From a virus, in the IMG/VR virus record IMGVR_UViG_3300010885_082087, positions 1 through 39,371 of that record: a stretch of DNA of 39,371 nt; one strand, 5' to 3'. Position numbers and translations under genes: made by a program. The notes below the pieces were generated by a model. That model was given only the letters and a program-made list of their open reading frames with translations, had not been told where the DNA came from and made no database searches. This document shows, in pieces, positions 9,401 to 14,779 of this stretch (the first letter of the stretch is position 1; every line of letters starts with the position of its first letter).

Positions 9401-10697
9401 AGATCACTGTAGCAAGTTCCTTGCCGGTCATGCCGGTGTTTCTGGCGACTTCCCTCATCCCCCTGCCGACTTCGGCGACCTGCGAGGAATTCATCTTCAA
9501 CTGGAGGTACATGTCCGAGAACGTGTCCTGCAAATTCCCCGCTTCAATCCCAAGCTGCTCTTCCGTGTTGAGCTGGGCGACGGCTATCTTCTGCGCCGTC
9601 TTGGCTTCCCTGATGCCCTTCTTGAGGTTGTCCACATATAATTTCTGGAATTCATCGCGAGTCTTTCCCGTCATGGCGGACGTCTTGCCCATGGCGTCGA
9701 ACGATTCGGTGAGGGCTTTGCTTCCCTTGGTGGCGCCATTTAGCTCGTAGGCTATCGCCCTTGTCTCCTGCACCAGCTTCCTCTCCTGGACAAGAAGTGC
9801 ATCCCAGCTTATGTATTTGCTCATGTCTATTCCCAAGAGCTTATTCGCTATTATGTCTTCCGTATCCTTCGCCCATCTTTCCGCCTGATAAGTGCTAAAT
9901 TTTACCGGCTTTCCTTTCTTCGCCTTTTCTTCCTTGGGTTCATTCTTGGTTTTTCCGACTATGTCATCCAGATGCTCCGAGGGATTCTTGCCCCCGGGCA
10001 TTTTCGGTGGTTTCGGTGGTTTCCCTCCCGGAGTCTCGGGATCTTTCGGCGGCGGCTTCTCCGAGACTACGCCCATCTTTTCCGCGACTTTGTTCAGGGT
10101 TGACGATATCTTGCGCAGTACCTTCCTAACCCCGGCGTCGTTGGTGTAGATGGATCCGGGCTTCATGCCCCTCAGAGCCATCTTCTCCAGGTTGTCCATG
10201 CCCTTGATTTCGACCATCGACGAGACAGCGCTCTCGACCTTGGTGGAGGAACTCTGCTGCATGGTCTTCAATGTGGTGCTTATCTCTGTCAGGGATTTCC
10301 TAGCCTCCTCGTCCTTCGTGTAGATGGACGTGGCGCTCATCGCCATCTTCGCGAACTGCTCCATGAACGACAGGTCCGCGACTTCGGCTGCCGAATCCTT
10401 CTTCTCCTTGCCGGTCTGTTCCTTCTTGTCCCTTATTTCCTCAAGCACCTTCTTCATGTCGTCGAGGTAGGTCTTGCGGTCATCGACATCAGCCTTGAAG
10501 TCCTTGACGTACTGGGTGAATATGTCGGATATATTCTGGAGCGCCGGATCCCCCGACTTTTCCTTGCCGAACGACTTGGCTTCTCCCACCGGGCTTTTCA
10601 GCTTGGTGCCGAGCATGTCCCTTATCTGCTCCAGGGTCATGTTGGCGGTGTTCTGAGCTGCCACTACTCTTCCTAGGTTGTCCGAAATTTGAGCCAT
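1..10697 (-). CDS. Giant tail tape-measure protein (3' end outside window)
   Basis: Sets tail length and sits inside the tail tube. The frame is open from the ATG at 10697 to the window edge (at least 3565 residues); I read many lines across it and found no stop. An AAAAGG ribosome site precedes the ATG. Residues 1-700 are charged, helical and tape-measure-like. A hydrophobic stretch (about 780-810) follows, then a Gly/Ala linker, then long arrays of 80-85-residue modules: Gly/Ala-rich membrane-like units (positions 7650-5500), units with a LNPK-like turn (5350-4200), and amphipathic units with a GIVxPIL-like motif (about 4000-800). The far end has a Lys/Ser-rich duplicated stretch and 22-residue Gly-rich repeats. 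No lytic domain is visible in the part present. T4 gp29 is only about 590 residues, so this tail is predicted to be very long. The tape-measure call rests on size, composition and repeat architecture. Confidence 0.82.
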   Translation of the reverse strand, partial: MAQISDNLGRVVAAQNTANMTLEQIRDMLGTKLKSPVGEAKSFGKEKSGDPALQNISDIFTQYVKDFKADVDDRKTYLDDMKKVLEEIRDKKEQTGKEKKDSAAEVADLSFMEQFAKMAMSATSIYTKDEEARKSLTEISTTLKTMQQSSSTKVESAVSSMVEIKGMDNLEKMALRGMKPGSIYTNDAGVRKVLRKISSTLNKVAEKMGVVSEKPPPKDPETPGGKPPKPPKMPGGKNPSEHLDDIVGKTKNEPKEEKAKKGKPVKFSTYQAERWAKDTEDIIANKLLGIDMSKYISWDALLVQERKLVQETRAIAYELNGATKGSKALTESFDAMGKTSAMTGKTRDEFQKLYVDNLKKGIREAKTAQKIAVAQLNTEEQLGIEAGNLQDTFSDMYLQLKMNSSQVAEVGRGMREVARNTGMTGKELATVISGSKGFVDNMRKAGTLTTASYKNIVELQANLTKVGETSGGMMEALSSTNKLLAADSKMFNLLAISASRAGLTTELLNGSITKSKDSLKGMAGGFKSIANQFGIAGETAEEMRKNLEELDDATKRNINISLESALGVEAGQLISQFEAISNSSKTLADKLSDLNAKKKTNITLDEKAGIAEEERKLRLGKSLEVLTALDKAASSATNMGDALQSFSKKRSEFEGDLNALGVAWTSETDVARKAIEGSLQGVNKQLKDAGKKELKIDASQIEKALKDPAAIRELTAQITKAEQEASTASKAQLDPASASAQSLKEINDSIRNLVGGGLSAIFSSSFGGILATLGLVVSFGAMAVQSLASIYNYFKAKDDVTAMFESITRSGLPQTTERGAKATESLEHHATKARSLYTHDVNSEELLKEIIATLKSAKSQAGAGAGAGTSGGGFNVTKFDPLKSEHHDLGMSAAKKKDSELRAAGKSGMSDEAMKKMAAGIAAKKESAIQGGVVGFRDQKKLAAKTGGGEKFNKSLERAEENHTKRRMKFQRQEMAHDMRRIKGEKKCDPCPDTKDVDVESPKGSSFIEETMSMLKSIKPQEMLQLGAIIAAMAVGLLILGAAIMFIGTKIIKALNLDLATVAETAAVIVAIGGAAVGIAMASMELIDMLEENKKAIKKISNPKKAKELAKVAGSLALISIATVALGAMIVKVSDMILKGLGLSPSSVMETAMVIAELGAATTGIVLASVGTAMVLDKIKGMSVISKPMKTVKTIMSVGKSLLMITGAIIILGAAIMKMSEMILGGLNLNPSAIAATTATIVALGVGVGIIAAAVLAAMAGLKLVGGMSKTIMKDRKTIIKGATILLLFTPAIILLGAAIMKMGEMILGVFDLNAAKATEISTAVVAVLLGAAIIAGAVGGAMFGLATIGGMWEIISAAITPMTIGAEVLMVATPVILVLGAAIVKMGEMILGAFDLTAAKATEISTAVVAVLMGAAIIAGAVGGAMYGLSALGGMWPMIYAALTPMAIGAGILLVATPVIITLGAAIVAMGDKILGAFDLTAAKATEISTAVVTVLISAAMIAGAVGGAMFGLSALGGMWEIIKRALKPMAKGAMILLVATPVIILLGAAIVAMGDKILGAFDLTAAKATEISAAVVAVLVAAATIAGAVGAAMFGLSALGGMWSIITGAIPMMALGALVLLVATPAIILLGGAIVKMGEKILGGFDLDAGKAKEIGEAVASIISSAGSIAMTVAKAMVGLALLGTQAAFIWGYVPLMWIGAKTLMMLIPPVLFLGAAIVKMGEFILGVLKLDANKAKEISEAITAVMSAAASITGSVIKSSVMMSIMGALLPVAKDIAFMALLGVLAFSILSVPLILYVAAVLGFVKAVSAIMNPKTAAEMSQGVTDVMTACRNVTIEIVKSAALLGALGLLSVFGVGAILYAGLMYLGIAALFILSKPIYDYVRTIRDFSKKVGSIINPKLAAEMGKGITDVMTACRDVTLEIVKAVPLLMVLGSWGGLGVLALLYAGLMYLGVMTLNILSVPIEHYISSIVAFSKSVGSSLNPKLAASMGQGVAEVMRAVAAVTVEIVKAVPLLMVLGSWGGLGALALLYAGLMYAGVMTLNILSSPIGYYIRSVVAFSKSVGSSLNPKQAAEMGQGVAEVMRAVAAVTVEIVKAVPLLMGLASFGGLGAMALLYAGLMYLGVMTLNILSAPIKEYIDSVVSFSKSVGGKLNPRMAASMASGVAEVMRACSLVAVEIVKSAHMLTALSVLYMFSGIMSSLMGYGTEALKVMTPPIMTFLDEIVSMSKNLQKKVSIKEAAKLAYLMKMIGDLVRSVASVVNDLYKNILPLMKVGWISDSIVVQLEKAMPMFQAFFAKVADFVKVGIVDAVRSQFSNMKDLRDAAKKIDAMAQILRLVAPVMKIMSENIAPMTQPGFFSASPVEKISKGMVKMDGFFRSVAEFVSDGIIKPVMEKMSDSKELKEVARRLAALSVILQSTATMIEATAKVIGFMDPTSFFSDAPMEKIMKNKGKFRTWFNSIVVLIKDGIIAPVALIGDSKVLKDTAMKLCQMSSIMKSVVSVIESVAKAIGMMDPKYIFFDSPVDKIMKNKDKFKESFIAISKFINDGIVKPVVSEFGDAREITVASVILKAMAKAIWAVPRVITGLAAAISLMTDSKSFFKDTPVDSIMKNKDQFGIYFKSIAKFLKEGIVDPILDEMGDAKDIQTAAKILKAMNKVITYIPKVILGVSEGLMPLMLGGKRLEKDTPFETILDNKDQFATYFRTIAKFLKEGIVNPILEELGDGKDIQSAAKTLRAMSKVINYIPKVIRGVSEGLMPLMMSKDLTKDSPMEKIMENKAEFEMYFRSIAKFLKEGIVNPILDEMGDGKDIQSAGKTLRAMSSIVRIIPLLISRLAKAFGLMKPEDCIKDSPIAALSKHASEFAGWFYEVATFMRHGIVEPLLEGAVSPEEIVSASEAIDNIAVNIENVPEFVSRLSTAIYGLMNSKYFDYKIFKNAKMVGDWFGGIARSLLDGFIYPIREMPDSTEMEELKTRLSIISDIIPAVQQVIGQLVANIAPLVTNNTWFSALPISMLEKQTRIFGDYWMGISEFINLGIVQPIIMNLPESRVLSEANDRIVGVSKILAVVNEVVGYLMSTITPLVSSKGWFSDLPIVQLEKQTKVFAEYWKQISRFLNEGIINPIMKNLPNSAVLQEANDRISMTVRIIGNVVNVIKKFSSSISPMMKGGFINNSEIANVQKATKDFGTYWNNITVFLNNGLINPILNNLPESSELKEVLSRTELLSDVIESVRTSMLTFMEVLAPMMEGGISSPISEIQKSTEEFGGSFKAIATFLRDGLINPILENIPNSTELQEALLRIELVTEMIVAIKTAMSTLSDSISSVSEMDLGSMNIGDIALLSGMSNSVKPKIGGGVSGGGSMGGGVSGGDAVKPEKSSSKDLSEALSKSKPAGVSGDAVKPEKSSSKDLSGALSESKPAAGATSIIGDGLSLIGSAIGGVASGAASIVTGGLSLIGSAIGGVASGAASIVTGGLSFVGSAISGTASLAKNIVGGGLSFVGSAISGTASLAKTIVGGGLSLVGSAISGTASLAKNIVGGGLSLVGSAISGTASLAKNIVGGGLSLVG
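444..605 (-). repeat. 81-bp tandem duplication in tape-measure gene
   Basis: Two adjacent 81-bp copies (444-524 and 525-605) encode the 27-residue unit GDAVKPEKSSSKDLS-ALS-SKPA twice. It is a hydrophilic Lys/Ser/Asp-rich linker between the amphipathic modules and the Gly-rich repeats. Confidence 0.9.
4200..5350 (-). repeat. 85-residue modules of the tape measure
   Basis: The plus-strand string atacatcaga (encoding LMY in the module) recurs at 5091, 4836, 4581 and 4326, exactly 255 nt (85 codons) apart. Units share SKSVGS-LNPK-AA-MGQGVAEVMRA-like segments and a hydrophobic LLYAGLMYLGVMTLNIL-like segment. Confidence 0.85.
5500..7650 (-). repeat. 84-residue Gly/Ala hydrophobic modules of the tape measure
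   Basis: The motif encoding KMGE-ILG-FDL recurs near 7538, 7281, 7022, 6770, 6520, 6268, 6016, 5764 and 5512. Spacing is about 252 nt (84 codons) for most pairs, 257-259 for the first two. Each unit contains an AKATEIS-like segment, a GAVGGAMFGLSALGGMW-like hydrophobic hairpin and an ILLVATPVI-like helix. DNA similarity between neighbouring units is high, indicating relatively recent duplication. Confidence 0.85.
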
Positions 10698-10767
10698 TTA
10701 TGAACCTTTTTTCCCTTTTACTTAATAGACTGCGAATCCCGCCGTTTACGAAAGCAAAAGACTAATT

Positions 10768-11307
10768 TCATGGCGTCGCCGCAGCCATCGGGTTAGTCAT
10801 TCGTGATATTTGTTCCCGCACAGATTTTCGGATCGCTTCAACTTCTGAAGGACTTATTGACCTTACTGAAGCGAGAACATTGAGAAGAAATGCGCAGTCC
10901 AAAACCTTAACCTGCCGTATGCCGCTTTTCTTGTACTGCCTAAAGGCACTTGTCAGGTTTATATATTGCCCCTGCTTCAAAGTATCGTAAGAAAAATTGA
11001 CGTTATTGCAGTTCGCCTGCAGCAGGACCCTGATGTCGTTGAAAGCCAGGTAATGCAGGTTCACCCCGCGCACGTCGAACCTGGTCGGGTTCCTGTACGG
11101 GACGGGATAGTCCCTGTCCGTCACGAGCACCATCGGGTACGGATCGTGGTTCGGCTTGTTGAAGGTGTACCTGAACACCATCAGGCTTCCCTTCTGCACG
11201 GTCTGGTTCGGCTTCATGACGGACTGGCTGACGTCCTTGGTGGGACCGTAACCGGTCTGACCATATGAGCTTGCGTCCATCGTAGCTGGCGTGAATAGGT
11301 CTGGCAT
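10768..11307 (-). CDS. Small probable virion protein, family not firmly identified
   Basis: A 179-residue protein upstream of the tape measure on the same strand. The central part has a short beta-like pattern (GSLMVFRYTF, then YPMVLVTDRDYP) followed by VRGVNLHYLAF. This G-x-NLHYL arrangement reminds me of small virion-associated proteins seen in many T4-like phages, but I cannot name the family with confidence. The C-terminus is helical and basic. I chose the ATG at 11307; the frame extends further upstream, but that extension would overlap the divergent gene. No clear ribosome site precedes 11307. Instead there is CATAAATA (11313-11320), like a T4-type late promoter, so the message could be nearly leaderless. 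Confidence 0.75.
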   Translation of the reverse strand: MPDLFTPATMDASSYGQTGYGPTKDVSQSVMKPNQTVQKGSLMVFRYTFNKPNHDPYPMVLVTDRDYPVPYRNPTRFDVRGVNLHYLAFNDIRVLLQANCNNVNFSYDTLKQGQYINLTSAFRQYKKSGIRQVKVLDCAFLLNVLASVRSISPSEVEAIRKSVREQISRMTNPMAAATP

Positions 11308-11312
11308 CCGAT

Positions 11313-11320
11313 TATTTATG
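11313..11320 (-). promoter_or_regulatory. NATAAATA late-promoter-like motif
   Basis: Reads CATAAATA on the minus strand, ending 5 nt before the ATG at 11307. T4 late promoters are TATAAATA and T4-like cyanophages use NATAAATA. With T4 spacing, transcription would start at about the start codon. A promoter role is inferred; an A/T-rich octamer may also arise by chance. Confidence 0.35.
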
Positions 11321-11348
11321 TTTACCGGGACAAAAAAAACAATATAAT
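11321..11348 (+). promoter_or_regulatory. Possible sigma70-type promoter for the AlpA/alpha-CTD gene
   Basis: A perfect TATAAT (11343-11348) lies 16 bp after a weak TTTACC (11321-11326), in the divergent gap, 42 bp before the ATG at 11391. The -35 match is poor, so this is tentative. Confidence 0.35.
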
Positions 11349-11390
11349 TGATGCGGTTGTCTTCCGTATTCCACTTGGAGGCTTTCAGAA

Positions 11391-11816
11391 ATGTTCCTAC
11401 GCAAAAAAGACCTCGTGACGATGCTGTCCGTTTTTCCCCAGGACATCGAAGAGCTGGTGTCGAGCGATGGATTCCCAAAGCCCATATATGCCTTGATGAA
11501 ATACCGGGAATCCAACGACATGGAGATGTACGAGATCAAGGCTGTCAACGAATGGCTCCTGGGCAGGAGGCAAACCGTCTCCGCCGAGTCTCGGGAGGAG
11601 ATACTCGACATGCCGGTGACGAACCTCGGGTTTTCCGCCAGGGCTAGGAAGGCTTTGCGGAGGATGAACGTGACCACCGTCGGGGAACTGACCAAGAAGA
11701 CAGAGATGGACATGAGGGAGGTCAGGAACTGCGGAGTCTCCACCATCAAGGAGATAAAGGACAAGGTCTCAAGCCTTGGTCTGGGCGAGGTTTTCGGCGA
11801 GCGAGCCGTTCGCTGA
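11391..11816 (+). CDS. AlpA-like DNA-binding domain fused to RNA polymerase alpha-CTD-like domain
   Basis: A 141-residue predicted transcription regulator. Residues 1-60 resemble the AlpA/excisionase (HTH_17) winged-helix family: LRKKDLVTML, then SDGFPKPI, then IKAVNEWLLGRR. Residues 74-135 match the bacterial RpoA C-terminal domain pattern: DMPVTNLGFSARARKALRRM, VTTVGELTKKTE, then NCGVSTIKEIKDKVSSLGL. In RpoA this helix-hairpin-helix domain binds UP-element DNA and activators. The combination suggests a protein that binds its own operator while presenting an alpha-CTD-like surface to polymerase or sigma, or to AT-rich promoter DNA. A GGAGG site precedes the ATG. It heads a co-oriented run of eight small genes. 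Domain calls come from recognisable motifs; the regulatory role is inference. Confidence 0.85.
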   Translation: MFLRKKDLVTMLSVFPQDIEELVSSDGFPKPIYALMKYRESNDMEMYEIKAVNEWLLGRRQTVSAESREEILDMPVTNLGFSARARKALRRMNVTTVGELTKKTEMDMREVRNCGVSTIKEIKDKVSSLGLGEVFGERAVR

Positions 11817-11874
11817 TAGTTTGGCACCCCATGGTTGTTCCAGAGTAAAACCAAAGAGAAAGACGGGGTCTGAC

Positions 11875-12300
11875 ATGAAATACAAATGCCCGAAATGCGA
11901 TGTTTCTTTCCGTTCCGACTACAGCAGGTACTCCATATGGGACTGCGACAGTTGCGGAGCAAAGTTCAGGGGTCTGCACTGCGACGCCGACATGTTCGAC
12001 TACTACCTCCACAACGTGCCCATATTGCCCCATTTCTTCCTCGCGGACGCGACATACAAGTTCGACCTCTATGGCGGCGGTCCAAACTACACGCACTGCC
12101 CACACTGCTTCTCCGAAATAAACGGCAGCAACGGCAAGTCGCGTGACGGGAACTGGCCGTCCGTTTGCCACTCATGCACGAACTCCCTGCAGACCTCGAA
12201 GCACGTGGAGAAGAAGCCGGTCGCAGAAGCCGAGGTCGTGAAGCCGAAAAAGAAAAAGAGCGAGTACGAAAAGCTCAGGGAGCTCATAGATAGGCTTTGA
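11875..12300 (+). CDS. Zinc-ribbon protein of unknown function
   Basis: A 141-residue protein with three CxxC/HCPHC-type metal sites: CPKC near residue 4, CDSC near 24, HCPHC near 73 and CHSC near 99. The tail is basic and Lys-rich (PKKKKSEYEK). Such ribbons bind nucleic acid or protein. The ATG at 11875 is chosen because the first CPKC pair follows at once; the longer upstream reading would overlap the previous gene. The ribosome site is weak. Followed 8 nt later by the next gene. No specific function recognised. Confidence 0.75.
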   Translation: MKYKCPKCDVSFRSDYSRYSIWDCDSCGAKFRGLHCDADMFDYYLHNVPILPHFFLADATYKFDLYGGGPNYTHCPHCFSEINGSNGKSRDGNWPSVCHSCTNSLQTSKHVEKKPVAEAEVVKPKKKKSEYEKLRELIDRL

Positions 12301-12308
12301 GGTGAACC

Positions 12309-12863
12309 ATGAGGAAAAAGGAATCGATATCGTCACTGTTCGGCAGGATCGAGAAAAAGACAATCGGGATAGTCTCGGCTTTCCGATCCGCCCACGACAA
12401 GGCTGAAAACCTCAAGAGGAGCGACAGGCTGGAGAGCGACATCAAGGATGCCGGTCTCGAGTTCGCGAGGCTTGAGGGTCACTACATAGAGGGCTACGGA
12501 TCGGATTCGCAGAAGGAGCCGAAGAGGGAGATATCTTTCCTCGTGTTCGGCGAAGACGGCGACGACGTTGGCAGCCTCAAGGGTTTCCTCAAGGACGTCG
12601 GGTCGAAGTACAACCAGGATTCCGTCCTTTACAAGCAGTACGACAACAAGAACGCGTACCTCATAGGCACTTCGGGGGAAGACGAGGAAGGCAACAGGAT
12701 ATCGTATCCCGGCATCGGCAAGGAAGTGAGCGTCGGCAGGTTCAAGCCGATGAGGATCGGCGAGTTCTACTCGAAGATGAAAGGTCACACCTTCGTGTTC
12801 GAGTGGGGATGCCCCAAAAACTTCTCTGACTATGTCGATTTCATGGAAAACAGTTTACTGTAG
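12309..12863 (+). CDS. DUF3293-like hypothetical protein
   Basis: A 184-residue protein. After a basic N-terminus it shows the order LEGHYIEG, EISFLVFG, then a YNQDSVLY segment and AYLIGTSG. This matches what I recall of DUF3293 proteins in phages and proteobacteria (a gly/tyr motif, an E..FLV strand, then a Q-x-[AS]-[IV]-x-[YF] strand). Function of that family is unknown. Preceded by GAGGTG close to the ATG and co-directional with its neighbours. Confidence 0.7.
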   Translation: MRKKESISSLFGRIEKKTIGIVSAFRSAHDKAENLKRSDRLESDIKDAGLEFARLEGHYIEGYGSDSQKEPKREISFLVFGEDGDDVGSLKGFLKDVGSKYNQDSVLYKQYDNKNAYLIGTSGEDEEGNRISYPGIGKEVSVGRFKPMRIGEFYSKMKGHTFVFEWGCPKNFSDYVDFMENSLL

Positions 12864-12905
12864 TTCGTTCGCCAGTATGATATGTTTAGGAAAGGAGTCA
12901 GAAAG

Positions 12906-13073
12906 ATGAAGACAATGATTTTCGCATTCGCAGCCTTGTTTGTAGCCGGGTGTTCCTCGACGCAAAGCTCCAGGTGGGAGAGTTCCGTCAACGGCAGCGC
13001 CAGAGTCTACACGGACAAGCCGCAGGCGGTCGAGTACGTCGACGTGACGGCGACGCTTAAAAGGTGTTGGTAA
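12906..13073 (+). CDS. Small predicted lipoprotein
   Basis: A 55-residue protein with a classic lipoprotein signal: MKTMIFAFAALFVAGC, with VAGC as the lipobox and Cys16 as the lipidation site. Mature part is only about 40 residues. AAAGGAG (12891-12897) is well placed for the ATG at 12906, so I prefer it to the in-frame ATG at 12882. Phage lipoproteins of this size include Rz1-type spanin parts and superinfection-exclusion proteins, but the mature part is not proline-rich as in Rz1. Role unknown. Confidence 0.75.
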   Translation: MKTMIFAFAALFVAGCSSTQSSRWESSVNGSARVYTDKPQAVEYVDVTATLKRCW

Positions 13074-13105
13074 GGATATAAGACAAATCGAGAAAGGATC
13101 GCAAT

Positions 13106-13603
13106 ATGTTGATAGACCAGATTGATGATTTGAAGAGAGTATCTAGGTCCGCGTTCGAGAGCGATGGCTCTCATGTCACGCTGTACATTCTCAACGTCAA
13201 TGGCGTGACGAGATTGCAGCCGTGCTTCTGGAAAAACCAGGACGAGAAAATGGAATCCATCGAGTCGCTGAAGAAAATGATAGCGAACGGGGAACTGAGG
13301 GAGTACGTGTTTATCGCGGAGGCTTGGCTCGTGGAGAAGCAGTTGCCTAGCTCGATCAAGGAAGTGACCGACCACATCGGCGAAATGGGGAGCTTGGAAG
13401 ACTATCCCGACAGGAAGGAATCGTTGATCATCGAGTACTCGAGCTTCAAGACCAGCAAGTCCTACGTCGCCGATATAAGCCGTGACGGCGACAAGGTGTC
13501 GCTAGGAGACTGGGAAACCTGGGACGAGAGCCATTCGTTGGGCGGTTTGGTGTACGGCAAGATGCAGAACCTGTTCGAGTTGTCGAAGGCTGGGTCGAAT
13601 TAA
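13106..13603 (+). CDS. Hypothetical protein
   Basis: A 165-residue soluble acidic protein with mixed alpha/beta character and a Trp-rich acidic region near the end (GDWETWDESHSLG). GAAAGGA lies upstream of the ATG. Its TAA overlaps the ATG of the next gene (TAATG), so the two are probably translationally coupled. No family recognised. Confidence 0.75.
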   Translation: MLIDQIDDLKRVSRSAFESDGSHVTLYILNVNGVTRLQPCFWKNQDEKMESIESLKKMIANGELREYVFIAEAWLVEKQLPSSIKEVTDHIGEMGSLEDYPDRKESLIIEYSSFKTSKSYVADISRDGDKVSLGDWETWDESHSLGGLVYGKMQNLFELSKAGSN

Positions 13604-13929
13604 TGAAAACTCTCGAGAAAAAGACGTTGTATCTTTGCGACGGGTGCAGGAAGATGGGCGTTAGGAGCAGGAGTTCCAAGGTCTTCGAGAGCTTCTTCTG
13701 CCCCAGGTGCAACAGGGAGACCACCCTCATACTCCCGGTTACTTCGATGCCGACGATCCCTCCCGTCGCCTCGACTCCACCGGTGGACGAGTGCGTCATG
13801 CCGGTCCCGGAGAAAGCCCCAAAGGCAGAGCCGCGAAACGCCGTCGTCGCAAAGCCGTTGTTTTCGATGGTCGATTTCTTCATATTCATGGCTGGTTTCG
13901 TTTCCGCAATATTAATCGTGAAAGGATAG
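13603..13929 (+). CDS. Zinc-ribbon membrane protein
   Basis: A 108-residue protein. CDGC near residue 12 and CPRC near 33 form a treble-clef/zinc-ribbon pair. A Pro-rich linker follows, then a C-terminal membrane segment (VDFFIFMAGFVSAILIV). Predicted to be a tail-anchored inner-membrane protein with the zinc ribbon in the cytoplasm. Its start overlaps the previous stop by one base. Function unknown. Confidence 0.75.
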   Translation: MKTLEKKTLYLCDGCRKMGVRSRSSKVFESFFCPRCNRETTLILPVTSMPTIPPVASTPPVDECVMPVPEKAPKAEPRNAVVAKPLFSMVDFFIFMAGFVSAILIVKG

Positions 13930-13933
13930 AATC

Positions 13934-14317
13934 ATGGCATCTAGATCCGAGACGGTAGCGCAGAGGTTCGTGAAGATGGTATTGCCCGTATGCGTCGACA
14001 TATCCAGCGGCGTCGAGGTCGACTACAACGACATCATCGTCATGCAGGACGTCTTCTGGTACATGGTCACCAACGACATGTTCTTCATAAAGAAACTGGA
14101 CGAGGAAAGCAAGAAGGACAAGGAGGATCAGATGGTCAAGTTCCTCGAGAGCGTCAACAATCTGGAGCAGAGCGAGGAAGGGAACGTTTTCGAGAAGATG
14201 CCGAAGCCGATAGGCATGGCGTACCTCTGGTGGGATTCGATGGTGAAGTCCATATTGAGGCAGAGACCAAACCTTCTCGACGAGATCGAGAAGAACGGCG
14301 AGATTTTCGGCGGTTAA
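13934..14317 (+). CDS. Hypothetical helical protein
   Basis: A 127-residue mostly helical acidic protein. GAAAGGA overlaps the end of the previous gene and serves the ATG at 13934. Notable segments are VDYNDIIVMQDVFWYMV and IGMAYLWWDSMVKSIL. Family not recognised; context suggests a small early or accessory gene. Confidence 0.7.
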   Translation: MASRSETVAQRFVKMVLPVCVDISSGVEVDYNDIIVMQDVFWYMVTNDMFFIKKLDEESKKDKEDQMVKFLESVNNLEQSEEGNVFEKMPKPIGMAYLWWDSMVKSILRQRPNLLDEIEKNGEIFGG

Positions 14318-14371
14318 TCAATGGCGTTACCTCGGCTGCTTCGAAGCGCCGTTATCTTAAGGAGATTCTTC

Positions 14372-14746
14372 ATGAAAATTGTATCCAACACTCTTGACAT
14401 TGTTTGGGAGACCTGGGAAGACCCTGGCGAATCCGGCGCTGGTTCCAGAGAGAGCGAGACATACCCGGTCATCAAGGGGCAAGTGATATTCGAAGCCGAG
14501 AATGAGGAGGAAATGGAAAAACTCGTGAACGATGGCATCTCGGATGAGATGGTCACTTACGATGATTTCAAGGAATTCATGGAAATGGCGACATACAGGA
14601 ACATCCATAAAATCAACTGGCGAGAAAAAATGAACGGCAACAGATGTACGGTCTTTGCCGAAAGTTGTGTCGCGGACAGGGCGTACGAGAGTGATTGCTC
14701 GGACGACGAAGACGATTACTCGGACGAATATGATTCGGATCATTGA
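14372..14746 (+). CDS. Hypothetical protein with very acidic C-terminus
   Basis: A 124-residue protein. The ATG at 14372 follows AAGGAG at the right distance; the longer reading from 14321 lacks this. The last 20 residues are almost entirely Asp/Glu/Ser/Tyr, a feature of DNA-mimic or charged tail segments, though nothing more specific can be said. Last gene of the plus-strand run; a hairpin follows. Confidence 0.7.
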   Translation: MKIVSNTLDIVWETWEDPGESGAGSRESETYPVIKGQVIFEAENEEEMEKLVNDGISDEMVTYDDFKEFMEMATYRNIHKINWREKMNGNRCTVFAESCVADRAYESDCSDDEDDYSDEYDSDH

Positions 14747-14758
14747 GCGAACGCCTCG

Positions 14759-14779
14759 ACCGCCGCGATTCACGGCGGT
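14759..14779. terminator. Hairpin between convergent genes
   Basis: Perfect 7-bp stem ACCGCCG/CGGCGGT with a 7-nt loop, exactly between the convergent ends of the genes at 14746 (+) and 14779 (-). There is no U-tract on either side, so termination may be weak. Confidence 0.5.
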
